This document shows positions 11,138 through 20,469 of a DNA stretch of 64,000 nt, piece after piece (position 1 is the first letter of the stretch; each line of letters starts with the position of its first letter). The translations under genes and the position numbers were made by a program. The notes below the pieces were generated by a model. The model was not told the origin of the DNA and made no database searches. It saw nothing but the letters and a program-made list of their open reading frames with translations. The DNA lies in the NCBI GenBank assembly GCA_014529385.2, contig CM043944.1, forward strand, positions 71,951,384-72,015,383, given 5' to 3'. The DNA comes from Adiantum capillus-veneris. Its lineage: Eukaryota > Streptophyta > Polypodiopsida > Polypodiales > Pteridaceae.

Positions 11138-12306
11138 CTAAATTTTTTGTTCAATGATATTTGTTGTAGAGGCTTCATCTATACTATGTTTTTTTAAAAG
11201 AAGTGTTTGAAAATATCGTGCTCTTTCTTTGATTGTGGGTTTTTGAAGTACTAGTGCTCTTTCTTTGATTGTGGGTTTTTGAAGTACTTGTGTCATGATT
11301 TTAGTTGTTGTTGGTGGCTTAGGTACCCACTTGTACTTAGTTGTTGTGGTTGGTGGAGACTGAATAGTTTTGGTCTCCACTACCAAATTCTCAGTACTAC
11401 TTGGGAGTGGTAGGTTTTTTTGTTCTTTTGAATCCAATTATACTTGGGTGGGCTTTCTGTGGATTCTGACTGTCGTTTTAGTTTCCACTACCAAGTATAA
11501 TTTCTTTGAAGTTGTTGAGATGTTGTAATAACTATGTATTTTTGTTTTGGTTGCCATTTTTTGAGCTATGGCCTTGGGTATCCATATCTGCTTAGATTTG
11601 GTGGCCATGATTGATTTCTTTACCCATACCTACCTTGTGATTTTTCGTTGAAATTTTCCTACAAGAATAGGTTTTCGTCACTTGTTGTGTATATAAAACA
11701 ATGGGTTGTACTTTTCAAAAGTGATTACTTTCGCTAGTGTAGTGACATAAGAGGCGTAGACAATTATGAATTTTAATGCATCCTCCTGCCAACCCAGAAC
11801 TGCTTTATATGTCTGCATCCAAGGAACACCTATGATGGCTGCCTCGTTGGTATTTGTATCTGTCATGAAATAAAGTTGATGTGGCATTGATGGTTGTCAA
11901 TTGTGATTGGCAGATTGATTTGGCAAAAGCTCACAATCTTCCCTCGGTTTGCTGTCTTGAGCTCCATGTGATTTGTCGATAGTGGTGCATGTGTCATCGT
12001 TCTGTACGTAGAATAATTGATGGCATAGGTTATTTCTCCTATTTCCACAAATGCTCATTCTATTGGTTGATTTGGAAGCTATATTTTGATGCATACATCC
12101 ATGTCTCCAAGCCAATTATGCTCCATCTAAATTGTGTCTATCGGAGGAGGTGCCATTTGTGGTTGTGGTTGAATTTGTAAGTTGTTTCTTTGTTTTTTGT
12201 GCTTTGAAATTATCACCTTAGCATCCCCCTGAGCCTTTGCTTTATAATACTTGGCTTGTTTCTTTCTTTCAGCAGCTTTGTGGATCTTCTCCAATATTTT
12301 GGTGGT
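11138..12306 (-). pseudogene. Protease + W[IV]PK tail of Ty3-type element Y
   Basis: Minus-strand order: a linker near 12,300; a retropepsin-like region at about 12,050-11,680 with an EIGE-type active-site stretch (VDIGE in its relatives), TYAINYSTYR, QINLPITID and IIGVPWMQTYKAVL; then a basic region with KYKWVPKPP at about 11,330. The protease follows the integrase end (13,848-14,273), and the element at 12,307-13,839 sits between them. An internal 36-bp tandem duplication lies at 11,215-11,290. The same protein blocks recur at 33.7-34.2 kb and 42.3-43.3 kb in the same order. It is a frameshifted relic. Confidence 0.6.
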
Positions 12307-13839
12307 CTCGGGGGGTGCACTATGTAATCATGTTAATGTATAACGTGAGTTCAAAAGGAGGGGTTTTAAAATGAAAAATTTTAGGCAATTCAACAGAGAT
12401 ACATTAAAAAAAGGGGTCATTTTATTGATTCAGACACGTTAACACTAGGTTGGTAAGCTAACAGAACATAAAAGTTTCCTTTCAGGGTTTTGAAAAAAAC
12501 CTCCAAAACCATAGTAGATCCACTCATTTTGTAAAATCCTTTCATGAGGTTATAGTTCAAGGCCTACTACACATGTAAAAAATAAGAAACTTGTGAAATT
12601 TCTCATCTTTTGGTCACACCAAGCCTCCAAAGTTGATGGACCAGTACATTTTCATCAAAACAATCATTTCTTACGTTTTGTTGCATAAAAATAAGATTAG
12701 GGATTTTTGTAGGACTTGAGATAAATTCCCTAGTTAACTTCAATGGGTTGGTGATCAGAACATATGATTGCTTCTCACTCACTATTTTTTGTTTTTCCAA
12801 AAGAAATAGGTACAAAAAAGTTGAATTTTTACCATTCTGCAAACCTATGATCAAAGTTTCTATAGCCATGCTCAATACAAATAATACATGCATGTTTTCT
12901 TAGTTCCTTATTGTCCTTTAGGTTTATAAGGAGCCATGGAGCATGTCAAAATAATAATACATCTCTTACCAAGGGGAATCTTGGGGACAAAGATGAAGTG
13001 CTAAATACAGCAAACATGAAAAAACTAGGTTCAACATTATGAGTTGTAGAATCCCATAGAAACTATTCAATATGTAGCCAAATTTGATCCTTATGACTAG
13101 ATATGGTTACTACCTACAAAATGCATGTAGTTGTCACAAGAAACCAACAATATTGAAAAAGCTATACTTGAGATACTAGAATGTTTCGTTTTCTTCTATA
13201 ATTGAAAAAATCAACCATCGTTGTCTACTATGCAAAATAGGGTATTATGTGGCCCAAAACTCAAGGAATATTAGCTTTATGTTACAATATGGGACATAGA
13301 AAATCAAAACTGCATTTGGATATCATGAAAGCCACCAAAAAAATCATAGAAGAGCTAAAATTGGCAAAAAAATAGGATTTGACAATTTTTGTAATTTGGT
13401 CATAAATTACAACTTTAACATTTATTTCTCCCTAGAAGCATCAAGACATGTTGAGGACTACTAAAGATAGTTCTCTAGCATTATAGATCCCACAAACATG
13501 AATTCGAGAGTGGTATAGTTGCAAAAAGTTGAAAAAAGCCAAAAACAGGACCTATTTTTTCACACAGTTTAGGTTTTGAAATGTTGTGCAAGGACAAGGA
13601 GGTTAAAGATGGAATTGATATTCCAAAAAAATGTCGAGTTTTTTTCAGCTCATGAGACAAATTTCTAGACAGATAGCACCTCAAAATCCATTTTGAAACT
13701 CTTGACATAATCAAGGAAAATGGTCACTTAACAGGACATAAAAGTGTCCCATTACCAACCTAGTGTTAAAAGAGGGAAATTTTTTTAATACTCCACTAGT
13801 GCACATTATATAGGGGGGTACTGAATGGTGAACCCCGAG
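12307..13839. mobile_element. 1.53-kb DNA transposon with 8-bp TSD
   Basis: Flanked on both sides by TTGGTGGT (12,299-12,306 and 13,840-13,847), and the related sequences at 34.3 kb and 43.45 kb have the uninterrupted site. The ends are CTCGGGG in inverted orientation. Subterminal inverted copies of TTAACACTAGGTTGGTAA lie at about 12,440 and 13,752. No transposase frame is apparent; the 96-aa frame at 12,603-12,893 (-) shows no known domain. An 8-bp duplication points to hAT, but the terminal sequence is not the usual CAG form, so the superfamily is left open. Confidence 0.75.
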
Positions 13840-13847
13840 TTGGTGGT

Positions 13848-14273
13848 AAGTGGAAAATAATATTTCTTTAACCTACATCCATTGATCCAATGGGGTATCT
13901 CTCATCTGTCTAATGTAGCAAGCTTTATGACTCCACTAGGTGATATGTCATAAATCTCAAACAAACTATTGCATTGCTTCTTTAATTTCTTGGAGTGTTG
14001 TTTCAAGGTTTAGACTAACAAATAGTCTCCCCTTTTGAACTCCTTATTAATCGCATGTTGATCATGAAATTCTTTGATGCATCTTTTTTGAGCATAAATG
14101 CCTACAAAAACTCGTAAGCCTGTCCCATCTAGTTTCTCAAGAATATCTAACCTCTTAAATAGCTCATGAATTGTCCAATCTAAGTCTTTGTCTACTCTAT
14201 GTGTTGAAATTAAGGAATATATGGGCAATATGGAATTCAGATCAAATGCATGAGGAAACACTATGTTGTGCAA
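13848..14273 (-). pseudogene. Integrase C-terminus of Ty3-type element Y
   Basis: Minus-strand FDLNSILPIYSLIS, DLDWTIHELFKRLDILEKL, IYAQKRCIKEFHDQHAI, KEFKRGDYLLV and then YTLKQHSKKLKKQ. This is the end of the integrase core plus a GPY/F-like module, as in the copies at 34.4 and 43.6 kb. At about 14,250 it joins directly to a repeat of the 3' region of element X (14,450-14,545 resembles 14,250-14,345), so this looks like a recombination junction between two relatives. Confidence 0.6.
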
Positions 14274-14279
14274 TATGTG

Positions 14280-14954
14280 GATCCTGAATTGTTTGTTTAG
14301 TATTTGTTGGCTGTAGAGACATCATGTATACTATGTTTTTTGAATATTTTAAGTTTTTCTAGAAAAAAGGGTAGACAATGTGAATGGGTGGTAACACCGT
14401 GTGTATGTAAAGCCCTGTAATGTGGCCGTATTATGCCAATGGAAGAAATGCATGAGGAAACACTATGCTGTGCAAGATGTGTATCCTGAATTGTTTATTT
14501 AGTGATGTTGGTTGTAGAGGCTTCATCTATACTATGTTTTCTGAATAAAAGTGCTTGACAATATCGTGCTCTTTCTTTGATTGTGGGTTTTTAAAGTACC
14601 TGTGTCATGATTTCAATTGTTGTTGGTGGCGTAGGTACCCTCATACTTGGTTGTTGTGGTTGGTGGAGATAGCTAGGTTGGGTGTCAACTTGGTAGTTTT
14701 GGTCTCAATTGAAATTGTCAGCACTGGTTGGGATTGATAGGTTTGTGTATTCTTTGGAATCCATTGTACTTAGGTGGGACTTTTGTGGATTTGGATTGTT
14801 TCTTTGGTTGCCATTACCAAGTATAAATGCTTTGAGATTGTCAAGATTTTGGAAGAGTACTATTTCGTTTCATTTTGGTGGCCATTTTTGAGCTATGGCC
14901 TTGGTATCCATATCTGCTTAGATTTGGTGTCCATGATTGATTTCTTTACCCATA
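14280..14954 (-). pseudogene. W[IV]PK tail and 3' region of element X (left half)
   Basis: Homologous to 11,138-11,640 and 42,300-42,780. It is the continuation of the protease at 33,657-34,190, from which it is separated by the 18.7-kb insertion. The junction can be read directly: TTTACCCATA here continues as TCTGCGTTGTTGATTG at 33,661, whereas the two relatives are uninterrupted at the equivalent point (about 11,633 and 42,775). Confidence 0.65.
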
Positions 14955-15911
14955 TGTTGGACGGGAGCGACTCACACACCCATGAAGTGCATGCAAACAC
15001 TAACTAGATCAACATAATGTCAATCGAGGACACAGATGACACGATAGGCACACGGAGGAAATCTCTTAAGCTTGTCAGGCTGCGACCATCCTACACATAC
15101 AACACTCAGGAAGGCCAACTAAACCACAATCAAGAACCTCACTGCTCTCAACTACATCACCTAGCCACATACACACATACGGAAGGTAACTCACCTAATC
15201 ATTCCAGATTCATACGAAACTTAAGGAACACCATCCCCTCACTAGGATACACCTGTCCCTAAGCTTCTACACTCAGAATCCTCACTCTAAACTTGTCTGC
15301 AGAAAACACGTAGGATGACAGAGCCAAATTTTGAAAGTGCCCAAAACTGAACTTTATGAGTCCCTATGCGTAGCTTATGTCGCCATGATTCTATAGACTA
15401 CTAGCACGCAAAAAAAAGACATCGTTTGATACACTTACGGCCACAAATAGCTTGTAGATGCGTCGGCGTGTGCGCTTCATCTCGCGTGGAATGCTTGGCG
15501 TCGTCGCGTAGCTCTCCTCGAGCCTATAGAAATGGTGCAGTCGGATCTCCAATGTGTTGAGAGAGCCGGGCGTAGCGAGAGGATGAAGCTCACGCTCTCT
15601 CTCTTTCTCTCTCACACACAGTAGACGGCAAAGCTAAGTTTTGATTATGATTAAAAGTCTTTTTACAAAATGACCTAGGTACCTTATATACTAAGGCTAC
15701 CTTAGGTTTAACCAGAAATGGGGTTGAAAAGGTCAAATGGCTTTGTATTTACAATCTGGAAGTGCCATTGCACCCCGGCTTCTGAAACTAGAATAACTAC
15801 TCATTACAAATGACGTTTATAGCCATAATCCGCAGCATTTCATAACTCGTAAAAGATAAGAATTTGGTATGAAACTTGAGTTATGTTGTGTTGTTGACCC
15901 AGCGGTCAACA
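14955..15911 (-). repeat. LTR A, 957 bp
   Basis: Plus-strand TGTTGGACGGGAG...GCGGTCAACA; minus-strand termini TGTTGACC and GTCCAACA. Outer LTR: its left neighbour is the TSD. It has private changes relative to B and C, for example a run near 15,270-15,300. The 74- to 81-aa frames inside it recur in all three LTRs and look non-coding. Confidence 0.9.
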
Positions 15912-15954
15912 TTCCCCCCTTCCGTGTTCATGTCGTCCTCGGCAGCGGCGCCAA
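15912..15954 (-). other. 43-bp internal spacer: PBS joined to PPT
   Basis: On the minus strand the spacer begins TTGGCGCCGCTGCC (primer site complementary to the tRNA-Asp 3' end, plus-strand 15,937-15,953) and ends AAGGGGGGAA (polypurine tract, plus-strand 15,912-15,921). The middle CGACATGAACACGG is the sequence that precedes the PPT of LTR B (16,911-16,940). The join lies in a short GTCC-CGG-like match between the PPT flank and the PBS flank, so an entire internal region appears to have been deleted or skipped. Confidence 0.8.
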
Positions 15955-16910
15955 TGTTGGACGGGAGCGACTCACACACCCATGAAGTGCATGCAAATAC
16001 TACCTAGATCAACATAATGTCAATCGAGGACACAAATGACACGATAGGCACACGGAGGAAATCTCTTAAGCTTGTCAGGCTGAATCCATCCTACACATAC
16101 AACACTCACGAAGGCCAACTAAACCACAATCAAGAACCTCACTGCTCTCAACTACACCACCTAGCCACATACACACATACGGAAGGTAACTCACCTAATC
16201 ATGCCAGATTCATACGAAACTTAAGGAACACCATCCCCTCACTAGGATACACCTGTCTCTAAGCTTCTACACTCAAAACCCTCACTCAAAACCCATCTGC
16301 GGAAAACGCGTCGGATGACAGAGCTGAATTTTGAAAGTGATCGAAACTAAAAATTTTGAGTCCCTATGCGTAGCTTATGTTGCCACGATTCTATAGACTA
16401 CTAGCACGCAGAAAACAGACATCGTTTGATACACTTACGGCCACAAATAGCTCGTAGATGCATCGACGTGTGGGCTTCGTCTCGCGTGGAATGCTTGGCG
16501 TCATCGCGTAGCTCTCCTTGAGCCTACAGCAATGGTGCAATCGGATCTCCAATGTGTTGAGTGAGCCGGGCGTAGCGAGAGGATGAAGCTCATGCTCACT
16601 CTCTTTCTCTCTCACACACAATAGACGACAGTGCTAAGTTTTGATTATGATAAAAGTCTTTTTACAAAATGACCTAGGTACCTTATATACTAAGGCTACC
16701 TTAGGTTTAACCAAAAATGGGGTTGAAAAGGTCAAATGGCTTTGTATTTACAATCTGGAAGTGCCATTGCACCCCGGCTTCTGAAACTAGAATAACTACT
16801 CATTACAAATGACATTTATAGCCATAATCCGAAGCATTTCATAACTTGCAAAAGATAAGACTTTGGTATGAAACTTGAGTTATGTTGTGTTGTTGACCGA
16901 GCGGTCAACA
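15955..16910 (-). repeat. LTR B, 956 bp
   Basis: Same termini as LTR A. The internal region to its right begins with a polypurine tract, so on the minus strand this is the 3' LTR of the Gag-PR unit. On its left the tRNA-Asp primer site makes it simultaneously look like a 5' LTR of the 43-bp mini-unit. Confidence 0.9.
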
Positions 16911-16921
16911 TTCCCCCCTTC
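16911..16921 (-). other. Polypurine tract of Gag-PR unit
   Basis: Minus-strand GGAAGGGGGGAA directly before TGTTGACC of LTR B. Confidence 0.8.
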
Positions 16922-16964
16922 CGCGTTCATGTCGTCCCCGACATGACCTGATTGTCGATGGTGA

Positions 16965-17520
16965 TGTGGTCTTTGCTGTCGTTTTGTTGTTGGAAAGAAA
17001 GTATAGACTATAGCCTTTGCTGTAGCTTGTCTGGTTCGTCCAATCCGATGTACATAGTCTTCGCATGATTCAAGAAAATCATAATTGATGACGAACTTTA
17101 TGTCTTTCACATCCACGCTCTGAGCTGCAACATCTGTTTTTGTCATTATAGGTCTACTGCTAGATCTAAATTCAAAAAGAACCCAATTTCGTTTAACTTG
17201 ACTCTTATCATCATGGATAGAGAAAGCTCCATCCATCACTTGCTCCAGCAAATCTGTCAATTCTGAGTATTTGTGATTCTCAGAAACAACTTCTACTATC
17301 TGTAGAATTGAGTGATTGGCTTTCTGATCTTGTGAGCCAATGACAACTTTGTAAGGATTTTGTAGAAATTTTATGGCTAAACCCATAACTTCTTTAGGTC
17401 AAGTTGCACTCCAATGCAAAGTCTGTGTGCTAGGCCGAATCCAGGACTTGATTATTCTAATTTGAGGTTCAAAACCCTGCTGAGCATTCGATGTGCATTA
17501 TCAAGGACAAGATTTTGAGA
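16965..17520 (-). pseudogene. Captured DEAD-box RNA helicase fragment (DBP2/DDX5-like)
   Basis: Minus strand, with frameshifts: LVLDNAHRML (motif II, family LVLDEADRML), GFEPQIR, TLHWSAT (motif III) with a stop before PKEV, NPYKVVIGS, IVEVVSENHKYSEL, then AFSIHDDKSQVKRNWVL, SRPIMTKTDVAAQSVDVKDI (motif V, family TDVAARGLD), FVINYDF, SCEDYVHRIGRTRQA (motif VI, family HRIGRTGRA) and YTFF. The segment around motif IV (family form ILIF.ETK) is missing. Motifs II, V and VI are damaged, so it is inactive. About 190 codons run without an intron, which suggests capture from mRNA. It lies just inside the PPT of LTR B, with an LTR-end scrap on its other side. Confidence 0.85.
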
Positions 17521-17571
17521 CCCTTTGATTACCCTTATGTCTGCTCTTTGTCATTGAGGACTTCTTTGTTC

Positions 17572-17607
17572 TTGAGTTATGTTGTGTTTTTGACCCAGCG
17601 GTCAACA
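17572..17607 (-). repeat. 36-bp LTR-end remnant
   Basis: CTTGAGTTATGTTGTG followed by TTTTTGACCCAGCGGTCAACA matches the terminal bases of LTRs A-C with one or two changes. It has no LTR body attached and lies inside the internal region, just beyond the helicase fragment. Confidence 0.75.
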
Positions 17608-19278
17608 CTTTGTTGTTGTTTTGGCTTCATCTGTTGCACTGCTTGTATCTTTGTCGAACCACAACATGAACTATGATCCATTAGAGCGGACGTCTATCAT
17701 CGTAACCATTCATCTTTTGAGATCCTCTGATTACTTTTGTATCTGCTCTTCTTCATTGGTAACTTCTTTGTTCCTATGCAATCATGTTGTTAGTGTTGTC
17801 TGCAGCTTTGTCAGTGTAGGCCATTCTTCGACTCGCCATTGAGGAGAAGTATGCTATGATCTGAAAGTGGTGCTCCAATTCATTTGTCAATTGATTTGAG
17901 TAGCATTTCATTATTATTGATGTAGAAGGAATATGTACAAGAGGATGGTGATAGGTGTCTTTAGATTAGGGTCTAAAACCTGGATGACCAAAGGGAAAGA
18001 ACCCGGTGGGAAAAAAATGTCTTTGGTATATGCTCTTATTGGAGTTGAGCAGTTGAACGTGAAGTACATGTTCATGAAAGGTGAGTGCTTGGGTGAAACA
18101 CGGAAAGAGTGCCTGATGCGAGTGCCAATTATGGGACACTCTATATGCATATGAGAAATTTGTCAACAAAAGCATGCAATGTGAAAGAAGGAGATGATGG
18201 GTGTTTTGAGGAATAATTGTAGCACATGTGACATCAAAAGATGTCTCAATAGCTTCCACCTTTCCAAGAAGGGTTTTCGATGTAGAATTTTCTCCACTCG
18301 TATCTCATTGTGCTCAGTACGTGAGTGTCTTTTGGATCTTCTCCTTCACTTCACCAGAATTAAGTACTTAGACTTTGACTCTTTTGATCACCTATACCAG
18401 CATGAGCGACACAACGTAAATATGCTCAACTCTTCCAGCTTGAGCAGTACCTAGAATAGCTAAGACGCTTAGACCACAGAGAATATTACTTGAAGCTTTG
18501 GGACTAACACCTCACTCATTTTGTGGCTTAGCTACTCGACTCTGACTTATATGACCTGTCGGTTGCATGTTGACACTGCTTTGTGCCAAGTTCTTCGGCT
18601 GTTGTAGTGGCTGCTGAGACATACTCCGTGAGGTTTCATCGTTTTCCTGTACCTTCTTCTCCTTTTAGTGCTCAGGCCTCTCATCAGTCTTTTCTTCATG
18701 TGGATTATGGATTTTTTAAATTTTTTCTTAATAATAAACAAAGAAAATCTTAAAAACAACTCAACAAAAGAAAAATCATTCAAATAGAAATCTAAATGCT
18801 ATGTACACTATACACATGTCCCTAGGGGCTCATATATGGATTTTGTCCCCATACTCCTCTATAACACTACTATGAGGGCATATACTCTAAACTTCGTCAA
18901 AAATTTACCACAATAAAACGCAAAAATTCAATGCATCTCACAAAACATTGCCCTCTAATAGTCATAATGTTAGGTCCGCATTCAGAATGCCTCCCCCCTT
19001 CCTATTTGGAGTCATCCTTTACGACAGGGTATCGCAAAGGGTATGTGTTGTGCTTGGGCAATTAAAAGTTGTGCCTATGCAGGCCTTGTAATGTAGCTCT
19101 ATTATGCATATACAGTCAATGCATGGAAAAGATTTATGTTGTGCAAGATGTGGGTATAAGCAATTTGCTTATTGGCATTTGTTGGCGAGGCTTCCTATTC
19201 TAAGCAATGTAATGGTTTTTGAAGCTCCTGTATCGTTGCTTGATTGAAGCGACTTGCTCTCTTCTAACTGTACTGTAA
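17608..19278. other. Unassigned internal DNA of the composite element
   Basis: No recognisable domain. A part near 17,690-17,770 vaguely repeats the 17,515-17,570 segment (GATCCTCTGATTAC... against GACCCTTTGATTAC..., each followed by CTTCTTTGTTC). Short frames in both strands lack family features. Confidence 0.4.
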
Positions 19279-20469
19279 TCATAGGAAGAATTGTAAGAAT
19301 TCAAGCGGCGATGCACTGACAACAGTTTTGTTGTTCTTCTTTGGGACCCATTTCTTTGCAATTATTGGCTGTTTTGTTGCTGGCTCTTGTTTGGGAACCC
19401 ATACTTGCCCGTTCTTTGTTTGTGTTTGAAGAGACTTCTTTGGGATCCACCTTTTTGTTGTGTGAGTCGATAGTGGTCTTTGCTTGAGCCCTTGTACGCT
19501 TGGTTGGTGACGAGATTCAGGCCTTGAAAGTTGATACTGTGGTTGTTTTGGAATCCAAATGAATTTTTGACTTTTTTGTGCTTGAATCAACTTCTTTGGA
19601 TCCCAAACCTGAGTTGTGAAAGCTTGCGACTTTGTGATATTCTTACCCGTTTGTGCACGCTTTCCTTGCTTTTGTTTTGGTGTTGGATCTTGTGATTTGT
19701 CATTAGAGATCTTTGTCTTCTTGATCCATATCTATTTTTGGCCGATCTGGCTTTTTGGTATCCAGATTTGTCGAGCTTTTTGGCTTTGACTTGTTGTCCT
19801 GTTCTTTTGACCTGTCATGGTTGTTGCTGAAGGGGTTGGTGATAGTGATGGCCTGAGTTGATGATAGGGGATGTCGTAAGATTCATCACTCTCGCTACTA
19901 TCCTCAGCAAGGTTGACTTCTTGTACTTTCCCTTGATTTTTTGGCTGGTAGTGGAAAGTTACTGTCTGTTTGCTCGTGGGTGGTAGTTTCTTGGAGGACT
20001 TTTCTAGCCCATTGATTAGAGCATTGTTAGCTCGTTGCTCTGGTCGTATTCCTCCTAGCTGAGTCTTTGCATTCTTATTAGGAGCCATGTATGAGGATGC
20101 TTGTGGTGGTTGTGTCTTCACCGAGGACTTTGGAATCCACTTTTGATGCACTTTATTCATGTAGCGATGACATTGATTCCCGGGTTGTTGATCTTCTTGA
20201 AGCTCAAAGTGTTCTACAGAGTCATAGAACTCGTCGTCTTTTTTATCTTTTGATTCTCCACATTTCTTTGTTTGCTCCTTATTTCGAGAGCTTGTTGATG
20301 TCTGGATCTCTTCGTTTTCTTGGATTACACCCACTGCAAAATAAGGAACGACATCATAGCCATTTTCATAACAAAACTTTGTTGTGGGAGCATCCTCCAT
20401 AGCGCACACGTCTAGAGTAGCAAAGATGTGTTCCCATCCAAAAGGCTCTAACTCTTCTTCAAGAAATGG
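19279..20469 (-). pseudogene. W[IV]PK-repeat C-terminal part of Gag-PR polyprotein
   Basis: Same frame as the protease part, separated from it by a TAA (20,470-20,472) and split by a TAG (19,732-19,734). After an acidic, Ser/Glu-rich stretch (DDEFYDSVEHF, EDSSESDESYD) it carries seven W-[IVD]-P-K motifs: KWIPK near 20,130, IWIPK near 19,765, VWDPK near 19,600, IWIPK near 19,555, RWIPK near 19,447, VWVPK near 19,397 and KWVPK near 19,347. They are spaced 15-120 residues apart in Lys/Gln-rich linkers. The frame ends at a TGA near 19,279. The function is unknown. A basic repeated motif could bind nucleic acid or Gag, but this is a guess. The same motif ends the integrase-protease elements. Confidence 0.6.

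Noticed and set aside
15017-15262. Conserved 81-aa frame MSIEDTDD... in three places
   Set aside because: It lies in LTRs A, B and C at the same offset. Conservation follows from LTR identity, and the frame shows no domain; LTRs of this type are not expected to code.
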